Assembly (NCBI GenBank): GCA_038061835.1 | Contig: JBBTYJ010000008.1 | Location: 1 to 19,308 of the forward strand | Source: UBA5004 sp038061835 | GTDB taxonomy: Bacteria > Patescibacteriota > Minisyncoccia > Phycocordibacterales > Zambryskibacteraceae | DNA: 19,308 nucleotides | Direction of reading: 5' to 3' | Part shown: piece by piece, positions 1-6,635 of the stretch | Layout of the letters: every line of letters begins with the position of its first letter | Numbering within the stretch: position 1 is the stretch's first letter | Made by a program: the position numbers and the translations under genes | Notes under the pieces: model-generated | Seen by the model: the letters and a program-made list of their open reading frames with translations, nothing else | Databases searched by the model: none | What the model was told of the DNA's origin: nothing

Positions 1-612
1 CTTCTCTGGCAAGGAGAAACTTACACTCCGCCCTTCTATAAAGGCAGGTCATTATGGTCCAGTCAATCAAGAATTGTTTTGTTAGCGATGACCCAAGGTC
101 TGGGCAACCCGTCAAATTTAATTTACAAATGGACTAAAAATGGCACCGTGCTGGGTAATATCAATGGTGTAGGTAAAAACTCTCTATCTTTCACCGATTC
201 TATTCTCTCCAGACCACAAACCATTAGAGTGGATGTTCTTTCCGGACAAAATGCCGTACTGGCAAGCGCCTCTGTTAATGTAACCCCGGAACCTCCAATA
301 CTTATTATTTATGAAAACAATCCGTTATATGGATTTATGTTCCATAGAGCCGTGGACCGAGAATATAAGTTTCGGGAAAAAGAAACAACGTTTACAGCTT
401 TCCCTTTTTTCTTCAGCATATCTGACCGCGCAGATGATACGATTGATTATGAGTGGCGCACCAACAACGGAAATTTGGAAACTAAAAACTCGGTCACTTA
501 TCGCGCCCCAGACGAGACCGCCGGCACATCACAGATAGAGGTAAGCGCTTCAAATAAAGAAAAAATTCTACAGAGCTCTGGTAAAAACTTCCTAATACAA
601 TTTGGAAAATGA
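1..612 (+). CDS. Ig-like extracellular surface protein, 5' partial
   Basis: The reading frame is open from the first base of the window, so the gene begins upstream; 203 residues of the C-terminal part are visible. The visible part reads as beta-rich extracellular sequence with two repeats of PKD/Ig-like character: one around residues 28-95, containing YKWTKNGTVLG, and one around 130-200, containing IDYEWRTNNG and a closing IEVSASN strand. The pattern 'Y-x-W-x-x-(N/D)G' followed by a terminal valine-rich strand is usual in Ig/PKD modules. There is no catalytic motif and no membrane segment in the visible part. It overlaps the next gene by 4 nt (ATGA), indicating translational coupling with the VirB2-like gene. 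From memory, Ig-like proteins of this kind sit directly before VirB2-like pilins in many Parcubacteria. A role in a surface appendage or export system is an inference from this position. Confidence 0.8.
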   Translation, partial: LLWQGETYTPPFYKGRSLWSSQSRIVLLAMTQGLGNPSNLIYKWTKNGTVLGNINGVGKNSLSFTDSILSRPQTIRVDVLSGQNAVLASASVNVTPEPPILIIYENNPLYGFMFHRAVDREYKFREKETTFTAFPFFFSISDRADDTIDYEWRTNNGNLETKNSVTYRAPDETAGTSQIEVSASNKEKILQSSGKNFLIQFGK

Positions 613-1433
613 AAAAAACTTTCTTGCTACTTATCGTCTATTTTCTACTATCAAGTACTCCTGCGTTTGCCGCAACTGACTACACGCTTCTTGCGCCCAT
701 TCCTTTGGACGGCGCCGCTTCTGCACCATCTCAAACGACACAAGCTAAACCGTACATTGAAGGCATTTTTAAGTTGATTATAGGTTTGGCCACCGGACTC
801 GCGGTAGTGATGATAATTTTCGGCGGTATTAAATATATGTCCACCGATGCTTTTACAGGAAAGAGTGACGCCAAAGACACTATCCGAAACGCGATATGGG
901 GACTCTTACTTATCATTGCCGCATGGCTTATCCTCTATACCATCAACCCTCAACTGGTAAAATTCAACTTGGAGATTCCGATACAAGAAATAAGATCGGC
1001 AATTTCGGGTGGCACCATCCCCGCTCCTTCCGGTGATTGTTCAACTTGTGTCGTTGTTTCGGTGCCACACAAAGAAGCGCCTATCGGATGCGCCGCCCCA
1101 GGACCATGCACGATAGATGAAGCTTTGAATACTAAACTGGCAGCATTACACGCGCTCGATCCTTTGCTGGTAACAGAATCTTATCCCCCTCCCAGCGTTG
1201 TACCCCACACGGACCCGTGTCACAACAGCGGCACTTGCGTCGATGCCACCATATCATCCATGACGCCCCAGAATGCTTTAAAATTTGTAAATGACGCCAG
1301 CGGCATGGGGCTAAACGTTCTTGTTGAGGTAACATCTGAAGCTAAAAAGTCGGCTATGATACAGGCGGGGGTACCGTCCTCACGGGTAATAGTGACGGCA
1401 GGCAATGGTGACCATTTTCATATAAAATTATGA
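609..1433 (+). CDS. VirB2/TrbC-type two-helix membrane protein with C-terminal M15 peptidase-like domain
   Basis: 274 aa. An N-terminal signal peptide (residues 1-21, ending PAFA before ATDY) is followed by two hydrophobic helices at about 51-76 and 94-113, separated by a short loop containing the typical KSDAKDTIRNA segment. This is the layout of VirB2/TrbC conjugative pilins, a common family in Candidate Phyla Radiation genomes. Unusually, about 150 residues follow the second helix. This tail has six cysteines (144, 147, 161, 167, 204, 210), suggesting an exported, disulfide-bonded domain. It also has H205-x-x-G-x-x-x-D212 and, at the very end, D268-x-x-H271 (DHFHIKL). That spacing matches the zinc and catalytic residues of M15 D-Ala-D-Ala peptidases and related endolysins. 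The usual upstream arginine is not obvious, so activity is uncertain. The gene is coupled by 4-nt overlaps to both neighbours. No Shine-Dalgarno site is visible. Confidence 0.85.
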   Translation: MKKTFLLLIVYFLLSSTPAFAATDYTLLAPIPLDGAASAPSQTTQAKPYIEGIFKLIIGLATGLAVVMIIFGGIKYMSTDAFTGKSDAKDTIRNAIWGLLLIIAAWLILYTINPQLVKFNLEIPIQEIRSAISGGTIPAPSGDCSTCVVVSVPHKEAPIGCAAPGPCTIDEALNTKLAALHALDPLLVTESYPPPSVVPHTDPCHNSGTCVDATISSMTPQNALKFVNDASGMGLNVLVEVTSEAKKSAMIQAGVPSSRVIVTAGNGDHFHIKL

Positions 1434-2677
1434 TGAAAAAAATATTTATAATCACAATAGTGGCCTTGGTTATAATTTTAATTGGCTCTTTAGGGTGGTA
1501 CTTATTCGCGCGAAATCCAGAAATTTCTACTAGTGAAAATGTTGGAAATATTTTGCCGTTTGGCTCTGGAGATAACGGTAATATCTCCGTTACAATTACT
1601 GATAATGAGTTCGGACGAGACAACGCCGTTGATAGTAGTGGTGGCGGTAGTTCTTTTGATGAATTTGGATCACCAACAGCCAACCTTTTCCGCATTTCTA
1701 ATGTCCCGATTGCCGGAATGGTAATTTTCAAAAAATCCGGGGCAACTATTGTTAGGTATGTGGACCGCGCTACAGGACATATATACGATATCGATTTGAT
1801 GACTTTTACAAAAACTAGGATTGTTAACCAGACTCTGCCGAAAATTTACGAGGCATATTTTAAATCAGACGGCAATACAGTTCTAATGCGATCTCTCAGG
1901 AATGATTCCGATGTGGTAGATAATCTAATACTTAATCTAACGCCCCCACAGAGCACTTCCACTAATACCTTGTATGCCGTTTCATCCACGCCCCTGCGCG
2001 GAAACATCAACGCCATTGCCGTCGGATCGGGAAATACTCTTATCTATTCGCGGCAAGACACGTTATCCATAGTTTCTTCAACATTTAACGGCACGGGGGC
2101 TAAAACCCTGTTAAATTCCGTGTTTACAAACTGGCGTTTAGCGACAGCGGGGAACAATCTGATTATCTACACAGGAGCCAGCGCCGATGTGCCCGGCCTC
2201 GCCTATGACTTAAATACATCAAACGGGGTTCTCACTAAAATTCTTGGCCCGCTCAATGGACTTGTGGCAATACCCGAAACTTCTGGTAAACGAGTGTTGT
2301 ATTCGTACAGCGAAAACAATAAAACAAGGCTGTTCGCTAAAAATTTAACGGACAATACTCAGTCTGAAATATTGCCAACAACTCTTGCTGAAAAATGTAT
2401 TTGGAGCATTAAACAAATCGGTGTCGTTTATTGTGGGTCTCCAACTAATGAACCGGGACCAAGTGAACCGGATGGATGGTATCAGGGATTAACTCATTTT
2501 TCCGACCGTATATGGTCATTTAATACTAATAATGAGGTGGCTCAGGTTTTAATGGAACCCAAAATTAAACTTGATGTTGATATTGATTTGACCGAACCGA
2601 GACTTTCACCCGATGAAGATTATCTTGTTTTTATAAATAAAACCGATTTATCTCTCTGGGCTCTTAAACTGGATTAA
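1430..2677 (+). CDS. Membrane-anchored beta-propeller-like protein of unknown function
   Basis: 415 aa; the gene overlaps the previous stop by 4 nt (ATGA), and a second ATG at 1433 would shorten it by one residue. Residues 2-26 form a single hydrophobic helix, followed by a glycine/serine-rich linker, so the bulk is probably outside the membrane. The rest is beta-rich, with repeated blades of the form 'xxYxSxDGNTVLMRS', 'NTLIYSR' and 'KRVLYSYSENNKTRLFAKN', ending with SPDEDYLVFINKTDLSLWAL. This cadence resembles TolB/WD40-like propellers. No enzyme motif was recognised. It closes a three-gene surface cluster with the Ig-like and VirB2-like genes, so a role in the same envelope complex is plausible but inferred. 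Its 3' end overlaps the convergent yidC by 14 bp. Confidence 0.85.
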   Translation: MMKKIFIITIVALVIILIGSLGWYLFARNPEISTSENVGNILPFGSGDNGNISVTITDNEFGRDNAVDSSGGGSSFDEFGSPTANLFRISNVPIAGMVIFKKSGATIVRYVDRATGHIYDIDLMTFTKTRIVNQTLPKIYEAYFKSDGNTVLMRSLRNDSDVVDNLILNLTPPQSTSTNTLYAVSSTPLRGNINAIAVGSGNTLIYSRQDTLSIVSSTFNGTGAKTLLNSVFTNWRLATAGNNLIIYTGASADVPGLAYDLNTSNGVLTKILGPLNGLVAIPETSGKRVLYSYSENNKTRLFAKNLTDNTQSEILPTTLAEKCIWSIKQIGVVYCGSPTNEPGPSEPDGWYQGLTHFSDRIWSFNTNNEVAQVLMEPKIKLDVDIDLTEPRLSPDEDYLVFINKTDLSLWALKLD

Positions 2678-3389
2678 CCGAACCAATCTTTGGCTTCCGA
2701 CGCACAAAAAGTTCTTGGCCGATACTAAAGAGATTGGTGGTGAACCAATATAAGGCGATCACGCCGGAAATATTATAAGAGATAAAAAAAACTATCACCG
2801 GAAAGAAGTATTTCATTTGAGTTTGCATACTTCTAGCAAGATTGTCTCCAAAGGAATCACCCTTAGGCTGTGTTTGCCCCTTGGCGGAAATTTGAAACTG
2901 GAAAAAGGTTGAGGCAGCCGCCAATAACGCCAGCGGTATATTCTTGGCGGTGAGATCGAGGAACCCAAATAATGTTGCGCTTATATATTCAGGCGCAGTT
3001 ACAAATGAATATAAAAGAGGGGTATTGATCTCGGGGAAATGAAGAAAGATTTGATATAGAGCTAAAATAATAGGAATTTGAAGAATAATTACAAATATAC
3101 CTGAAAACGGGTTTACCCCTTTTTCTTTATAGAGAGCCAGGGTGCGTTTTGCCTGTTCCTCGGAATTATCTTTGTGCCGCTCCTTGATTTTTGCTAAATC
3201 CGGAGCTATGGCGGACATTCTCATCTGTGTCAGCACTGCCTTTCTGGAAAGAGGAAACATTATTATGCGAACTAAAATAGTGAGCAGAACAACGATAACA
3301 CCGGCATCAGCCCATGGGAGTATTTTAAATAAGAGCACCAAGACATTATAAAGCGGGTCAAAGAAAAAAGTGTGATAAATGAAAGACAT
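2664..3389 (-). CDS. yidC: Membrane protein insertase YidC/Oxa1
   Basis: 241 aa. It inserts and folds inner-membrane proteins, alone or with the Sec translocon. It is the short form without the large periplasmic P1 domain of proteobacterial YidC, as in Gram-positives and Patescibacteria. The sequence shows the family opening DPLYNVLVLL, the hydrophilic-groove arginine (R41 in LTILVRIIMFPLSRKA), a charged cytoplasmic hairpin at about 60-90 (KIKERHKDNSEEQAK), the conserved NPFSG-x-F-x-I-I-L-Q-I-P-I segment, and a final helix pair ending in GVIALYWFTTNLFSIGQ. About five membrane helices are expected. It lies 16 nt downstream of rnpA in the conserved order rpmH-rnpA-yidC next to dnaA. No good Shine-Dalgarno site is seen. 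The stop overlaps the convergent propeller gene. Confidence 0.97.
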   Translation of the reverse strand: MSFIYHTFFFDPLYNVLVLLFKILPWADAGVIVVLLTILVRIIMFPLSRKAVLTQMRMSAIAPDLAKIKERHKDNSEEQAKRTLALYKEKGVNPFSGIFVIILQIPIILALYQIFLHFPEINTPLLYSFVTAPEYISATLFGFLDLTAKNIPLALLAAASTFFQFQISAKGQTQPKGDSFGDNLARSMQTQMKYFFPVIVFFISYNISGVIALYWFTTNLFSIGQELFVRRKPKIGSVNPV

Positions 3390-3405
3390 TTAGATATTAT
3401 AGTCT

Positions 3406-3732
3406 CTAATTTTTAATTATTCTAATCAGTTTTAATAATTCAATCTTTAGTTCTTCTCCCTTAACTTTTTCCGCGCCGGGCCTTGCGGTAAGCAAATACA
3501 AATTATTAGAAAGTTTGGGTAGAAATTCTCTAATTACTGAATAGACTCGGCGACGGATTTTATTTCGAATTACTGCTTTTTTAGAAATTTTTTTTGAAAC
3601 TGAGACAGAGACACGAACATCGTCTTCGGACGAGCCGATGCGTAATAAAAAGTATTTGGATTTATAGTATTTGCGAGAATCAGACGATGATCTAAAGAGT
3701 GTGCGCGATATTCTCTTTGATTTAGAGAGCAT
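3406..3732 (-). CDS. rnpA: Ribonuclease P protein component
   Basis: 108 aa. It is the protein subunit of RNase P, which assists the catalytic RNA in removing 5' leaders from tRNA precursors. The family signature appears as KKAVIRNKIRRRVYSVIRE at about residues 51-69, matching the RNR-box helix that contacts the RNA. The N-terminal 'KSKRISR' and the beta strand VRVSVSVSKK before the box are also typical. It starts 6 nt after the rpmH stop and is followed 16 nt later by yidC, so the three genes very likely form one transcript. A longer open frame in another phase covers the same DNA but does not resemble any protein. Confidence 0.95.
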   Translation of the reverse strand: MLSKSKRISRTLFRSSSDSRKYYKSKYFLLRIGSSEDDVRVSVSVSKKISKKAVIRNKIRRRVYSVIREFLPKLSNNLYLLTARPGAEKVKGEELKIELLKLIRIIKN

Positions 3733-3738
3733 GGGTAA

Positions 3739-3873
3739 TCAAGCAGCAAGACGTGTTCGGCCCTTTCTTCTTCTGTTTCGAATAACCCTTCTACCGGTAG
3801 ATGTTTTTTGTCTTGACAGAAACCCATGTGTCCTTGCTCGTTTTCGTTTTTTTGGTTGATATGTTACAGACAT
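3739..3873 (-). CDS. rpmH: 50S ribosomal protein L34 (short gene, 44 aa)
   Basis: A 44-residue frame beginning MSVTYQPKKRKRARTHGF and ending GRTRLAA, with ATG at 3873-3871 and TGA at 3741-3739. The TYQPKKRKRARTHGF opening, the ST-GRRV-I central motif and the RRRKGRTRL tail are diagnostic for L34, a small highly basic protein of the large ribosomal subunit. The length equals the family norm of 44-47 aa, and the position directly upstream of rnpA and divergent from dnaA is the classic arrangement. The gene is too short for routine open-frame thresholds. A candidate promoter lies about 26 nt upstream. Confidence 0.97.
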   Translation of the reverse strand: MSVTYQPKKRKRARTHGFLSRQKTSTGRRVIRNRRRKGRTRLAA

Positions 3874-3888
3874 GTTGTTCTTAACAGG

Positions 3889-3908
3889 TTATAAACACAT
3901 TATAAACA
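3889..3908 (+). repeat. Two tandem TTATAAACA copies, DnaA-box-like, in the dnaA/rpmH divergent promoter region
   Basis: TTATAAACA occurs at 3889-3897 and again at 3900-3908, exactly 11 bp apart, so on the same face of the helix. It differs from the DnaA box TTATCCACA at two central positions. The copies overlap the reverse-strand -10 and start site for rpmH. DnaA binding here (autoregulation or origin function) is a hypothesis. Confidence 0.4.
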
Positions 3909-3927
3909 TTTTTAAGGCCTTTCACAA
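3899..3927 (-). promoter_or_regulatory. Candidate sigma70-type promoter for rpmH-rnpA-yidC
   Basis: Read on the reverse strand, TTGTGA (3927-3922) and a perfect TATAAT (3904-3899) are 17 bp apart. Transcription would start near 3892, giving a leader of about 19 nt to the rpmH ATG. Confidence 0.55.
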
Positions 3928-3928
3928 G

Positions 3929-3956
3929 TTTCCATTAAAACTTAAGGGGATATACT
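3929..3956 (+). promoter_or_regulatory. Weak candidate promoter for dnaA
   Basis: TTTCCA (3929-3934) and TATACT (3951-3956) are spaced by 16 bp. The implied start near 3963 would leave dnaA nearly leaderless. A purine run AAGGGGA (3944-3950) just before the -10 could instead be a Shine-Dalgarno site for a 3-codon ORF at 3957; the two readings exclude each other. Confidence 0.3.
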
Positions 3957-3968
3957 ATGTTTTACTGA

Positions 3969-5324
3969 ATGAATTCTTTCATGGATTATAAACAACTTTG
4001 GCAAAGCGTTTTGGTGGAAATGGAATTAAGCATCTCGAGCGCAAATTTTACAACATGGTTTAAGGATACGTTTATTGTAAAAGGGGACGAAGGAATAGTG
4101 GTACTTTCTGTTCCTAATGCTTTTGTTAAGGAGTGGCTGCTAACAAAATATCATAACGTAATCCTAAGAAGCTTGAGAAATTTAGAGAGCTCCATTCATA
4201 CTGTTGAGTATGTGGTAAATATAGATGGCGCCCGCAAGAAGGAAAGCGGGACAAATCCCGAACTCCACACAAAAGAACTCCCCTTGCCGGAGATTGCGGT
4301 CAATAAAGACGATAATCTAAACCCTCGTTACACTTTCGAAACATTTGTTGTAGGACCATTTAACGAGTTGGCTCATGCGGCCGCTCGGGCGGTGATTAAA
4401 AAACTCGGTGTTATGTATAATCCGCTTTTTATACACGGATCGACCGGCCACGGTAAAACCCACCTGATTCAAGCTATTGGTAATCATATTAAAACTACCG
4501 ACCCAAACAAAAAAGTTTACTATATGACCTCGGAACAGTTCGGTCAGGACTGCATGAACGCGCTTCAAAATCAAAAAATGTCTGTTTTTAAAGAAAAATA
4601 TCGTAAATATGATGTCTTGATTGTTGATGATATTCAATTCTTCTCTGACAAACAGAAGTTTCAGGAGGAATTATTTCATTTATTTAACACTCTACACGAC
4701 AATAACAGGCAAATAATCTTTTCTTCTGACAAACACCCGTATTTCATTACTGGCCTTGAGGAGAGGCTTAAATCTAGACTATCTGCAGGAATGACCGTTG
4801 ATATTCCGGCACCAGATAAGGAGTCTAGAATTGCAATTATTACCAGAAAAGCGTTGCAACAAAACATTATTTTATCCTCGGAAATAGTGGACTATCTCGC
4901 GCATACTATAAATGGCAATATTCGAGACCTTGAGGGGGCTATTAACACTCTTATTTGTCATACCCAACTCAAGAATAAGGAGGTTACAATGACGGATGTT
5001 AGAAATTACATCAAAAATAACGTGAAGCCCAAAAAGACAGTGGCTATTAAAGACGTTGTAAGAATTGTCTCTGATTTCTACAATATTAAGGAAGGTAGTA
5101 TTTATGAAAAAACTCGGCACAAAGAGGTGATTCGCCCACGCCAAATTGTTATGTATTTGCTACGTGAAGATTTTAACATCTCTTACCCGTCAATCGGGCA
5201 AAAATTAGGGGGGAGAGATCACACCACAGTTATTTATTCGTGTGAAAAAATAAAAACAAGCATAAAAGAGGATCAATCGTTATTGGAGGAGGTTAGCCAG
5301 ATCAGAAATTTATTAATTGTGTAG
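3969..5324 (+). CDS. dnaA: Chromosomal replication initiator protein DnaA
   Basis: 451 aa. It is an AAA+ ATPase that binds DnaA boxes and opens the origin. Domain I is at about 1-85 (YKQLWQSVLVEMELSISSANFTTWF), followed by a short domain II linker. Domain III has Walker A G157-STGHGKT-164, Walker B VLIVDDIQF at 216-224, and a following sensor region. The domain IV signature GGRDHTTVIYSCEKI is at 414-428. The length is normal for the family. Two starts are possible: ATG 3969 and, four codons later, ATG 3981 (MDYKQLW), which gives the N-terminus usual in relatives. Neither has a properly spaced Shine-Dalgarno site. It is divergent from rpmH and followed by the oriC-like spacer and dnaN. Box-like repeats upstream suggest autoregulation, which is an inference. 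Confidence 0.98.
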   Translation: MNSFMDYKQLWQSVLVEMELSISSANFTTWFKDTFIVKGDEGIVVLSVPNAFVKEWLLTKYHNVILRSLRNLESSIHTVEYVVNIDGARKKESGTNPELHTKELPLPEIAVNKDDNLNPRYTFETFVVGPFNELAHAAARAVIKKLGVMYNPLFIHGSTGHGKTHLIQAIGNHIKTTDPNKKVYYMTSEQFGQDCMNALQNQKMSVFKEKYRKYDVLIVDDIQFFSDKQKFQEELFHLFNTLHDNNRQIIFSSDKHPYFITGLEERLKSRLSAGMTVDIPAPDKESRIAIITRKALQQNIILSSEIVDYLAHTINGNIRDLEGAINTLICHTQLKNKEVTMTDVRNYIKNNVKPKKTVAIKDVVRIVSDFYNIKEGSIYEKTRHKEVIRPRQIVMYLLREDFNISYPSIGQKLGGRDHTTVIYSCEKIKTSIKEDQSLLEEVSQIRNLLIV

Positions 5325-5329
5325 AGTTC

Positions 5330-5338
5330 TGTGGAGAA
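5330..5338 (-). promoter_or_regulatory. DnaA-box near-match
   Basis: Reads TTCTCCACA on the reverse strand, one mismatch to TTATCCACA, just after the dnaA stop codon. Confidence 0.4.
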
Positions 5339-5367
5339 AGAACGGAAACAATGTTGATGACTTGTTT

Positions 5368-5405
5368 AAAATTATTTTTAAAGAATCTGTTTTTAAAATA
5401 ATTTT
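5368..5405. repeat. AT-only inverted repeat in oriC spacer, possible unwinding element
   Basis: AAAATTATTTT (5368-5378) is matched by AAAATAATTTT (5395-5405), a perfect 11-bp inverted repeat. Three further inner A-T pairs follow after one mismatch. It lies between the reverse box at 5330 and the perfect box at 5419. Such A/T-only DNA melts easily, consistent with a duplex unwinding element. Confidence 0.5.
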
Positions 5406-5418
5406 CTAATTTCATGAT

Positions 5419-5427
5419 TTATCCACA
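5419..5427 (+). promoter_or_regulatory. Consensus DnaA box
   Basis: TTATCCACA is an exact match to the classical DnaA box. Confidence 0.75.
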
Positions 5428-5480
5428 AATTAAACAAAAATTAAATAAAGAAATATGGCTTAAAAGCAGCATTAAAAATA

Positions 5481-5489
5481 TTATACACA
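5481..5489 (+). promoter_or_regulatory. DnaA box (TTATACACA)
   Basis: This matches the TTATNCACA consensus. It is followed directly by a weaker ATATTCACA (5489-5497) and then the triplet run TAA-TAG-TAA-TAA-TAA (5502-5516). Confidence 0.6.
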
Positions 5490-5526
5490 TATTCACACTC
5501 CTAATAGTAATAATAATTTTTTATAT

Positions 5527-6630
5527 ATGAAAATAGAATGTATTAAAGAACAATTAGAGGATGCTTTAAATAAGGCAGTTAAGATAACTGGTAAAAATCT
5601 CACCTTACCAGTATTAACAGGTTTTTATTTAGAGGCTCGCCAAAACTTACTTTCGGTTAGGGCGACAAATTTAGATTTAGGTATCTCTATTGTTTTACCG
5701 GTAAGGGTTGTGGAACCTGGGATTGTTGTTGTGCCGGCCAATATAATTTCCTCACTCATTTCCTCTTTATTAAAAGATAAAAATATTACCATTAGTACTA
5801 AAAATCATATTTTAGAGGTAAAAACATTAAACACAAAAACAAATATTAAAACTCTTTCTGGTGAGGATTTTCCTATTATTCCAGAGATAGGCGATGACAA
5901 AACATTCTTAATACCAGCGAGAGACTTTATCTTTGGTCTAAGATCAGTTATTTACGCGGCGGCTGTAGGTAGTGTTAAACCAGAACTATCGTCAGTCTCC
6001 GTAACATATGAGGATGGATTTCTGGTTTTTGCTGCCACAGACTCATTTAGACTAGCTGAGAAAAAAATAAGAATCAAAAAAGTTCCCCATTTCAAGCAAA
6101 TTCTTATTCCTCAAAAAAATGCAACAGAAATAATTAAAATTTTTGACAAGGGTGATGAAGAGATATCAATTTCTTTAGAGGAACATCAAGTTGGTTTGCG
6201 ATCACAAAATATTTATCTCACATCACGTATTATCGAGGGAACCTTTCCTGACTACAGACAAATTATTCCAAAAGAAACCAGCTCCAAGGCAATTTTACTC
6301 AAACAAGACCTAATAAATTCACTTAAAACAAGCCTTATTTTTTCAGACACCTTCAATCAACTCACACTAAAGCTTTCTCCTAAGGCCAAAAATTTTGAAA
6401 TAGAATCAAAAAATTCTACCATAGGTGAAAGTACTCATACTGTAGATGCCGTTCTTGAGGGGGAGGACTTGACTATCAATATCAACCATCGTTATTTTAC
6501 CGATTGCTTTCAGTCTATTACAACGGACAGCGTCTCTCTGTCTTTTGGCGGGCAGGCCAAACCGATTATTATTCAAGGTGTGGGGGATACCAGCTTTCTC
6601 TATTTGGTAATGCCGATGAACCGGTCTTAA
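5527..6630 (+). CDS. dnaN: DNA polymerase III beta sliding clamp
   Basis: 367 aa, the usual clamp length. The homodimeric ring tethers the replicative polymerase to DNA. The protein reads as three clamp repeats: the first begins MKIECIKEQLEDALNKAVKI with the family motif LPVLTGFYLEA at about 27-37, the second follows SGEDFPIIPEI, and the third follows EGTFPDYRQIIPKE. The C-terminus SFLYLVMPMNRS carries the conserved YLVMPM that forms part of the partner-binding pocket. The gene lies just beyond the oriC-like spacer; the sequence before the ATG is A/T-only, with no ribosome binding site. It ends 5 bp from the convergent penicillin-binding protein gene, with no recognisable terminator between them. 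Confidence 0.98.
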   Translation: MKIECIKEQLEDALNKAVKITGKNLTLPVLTGFYLEARQNLLSVRATNLDLGISIVLPVRVVEPGIVVVPANIISSLISSLLKDKNITISTKNHILEVKTLNTKTNIKTLSGEDFPIIPEIGDDKTFLIPARDFIFGLRSVIYAAAVGSVKPELSSVSVTYEDGFLVFAATDSFRLAEKKIRIKKVPHFKQILIPQKNATEIIKIFDKGDEEISISLEEHQVGLRSQNIYLTSRIIEGTFPDYRQIIPKETSSKAILLKQDLINSLKTSLIFSDTFNQLTLKLSPKAKNFEIESKNSTIGESTHTVDAVLEGEDLTININHRYFTDCFQSITTDSVSLSFGGQAKPIIIQGVGDTSFLYLVMPMNRS

Positions 6631-6635
6631 AAAAC

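Larger units (their letters stand above)
5325..5526 (+). other. Putative origin of replication (oriC), dnaA-dnaN spacer
   Basis: This 202-bp, strongly AT-rich spacer between dnaA and dnaN contains no gene. It holds one perfect DnaA box (5419-5427), one box of the TTATNCACA type (5481-5489), one reverse-strand near-match (5330-5338), an AT-only dyad (5368-5405) and a TAA/TAG triplet run (5502-5516). The rpmH-dnaA-dnaN context is the common location of bacterial oriC. Function is inferred; a strand-skew change cannot be judged from this window. Confidence 0.65.

Noticed and set aside
3570..3827. 85-aa reverse frame over rpmH and rnpA
   Set aside because: It lies out of phase with the clear L34 and RnpA frames and resembles no protein; the real gene there is the 44-codon rpmH.
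4317..5144. Several reverse frames of 60-106 aa opposite dnaA
   Set aside because: They are shadows of the conserved AAA+ coding region without protein-like features.
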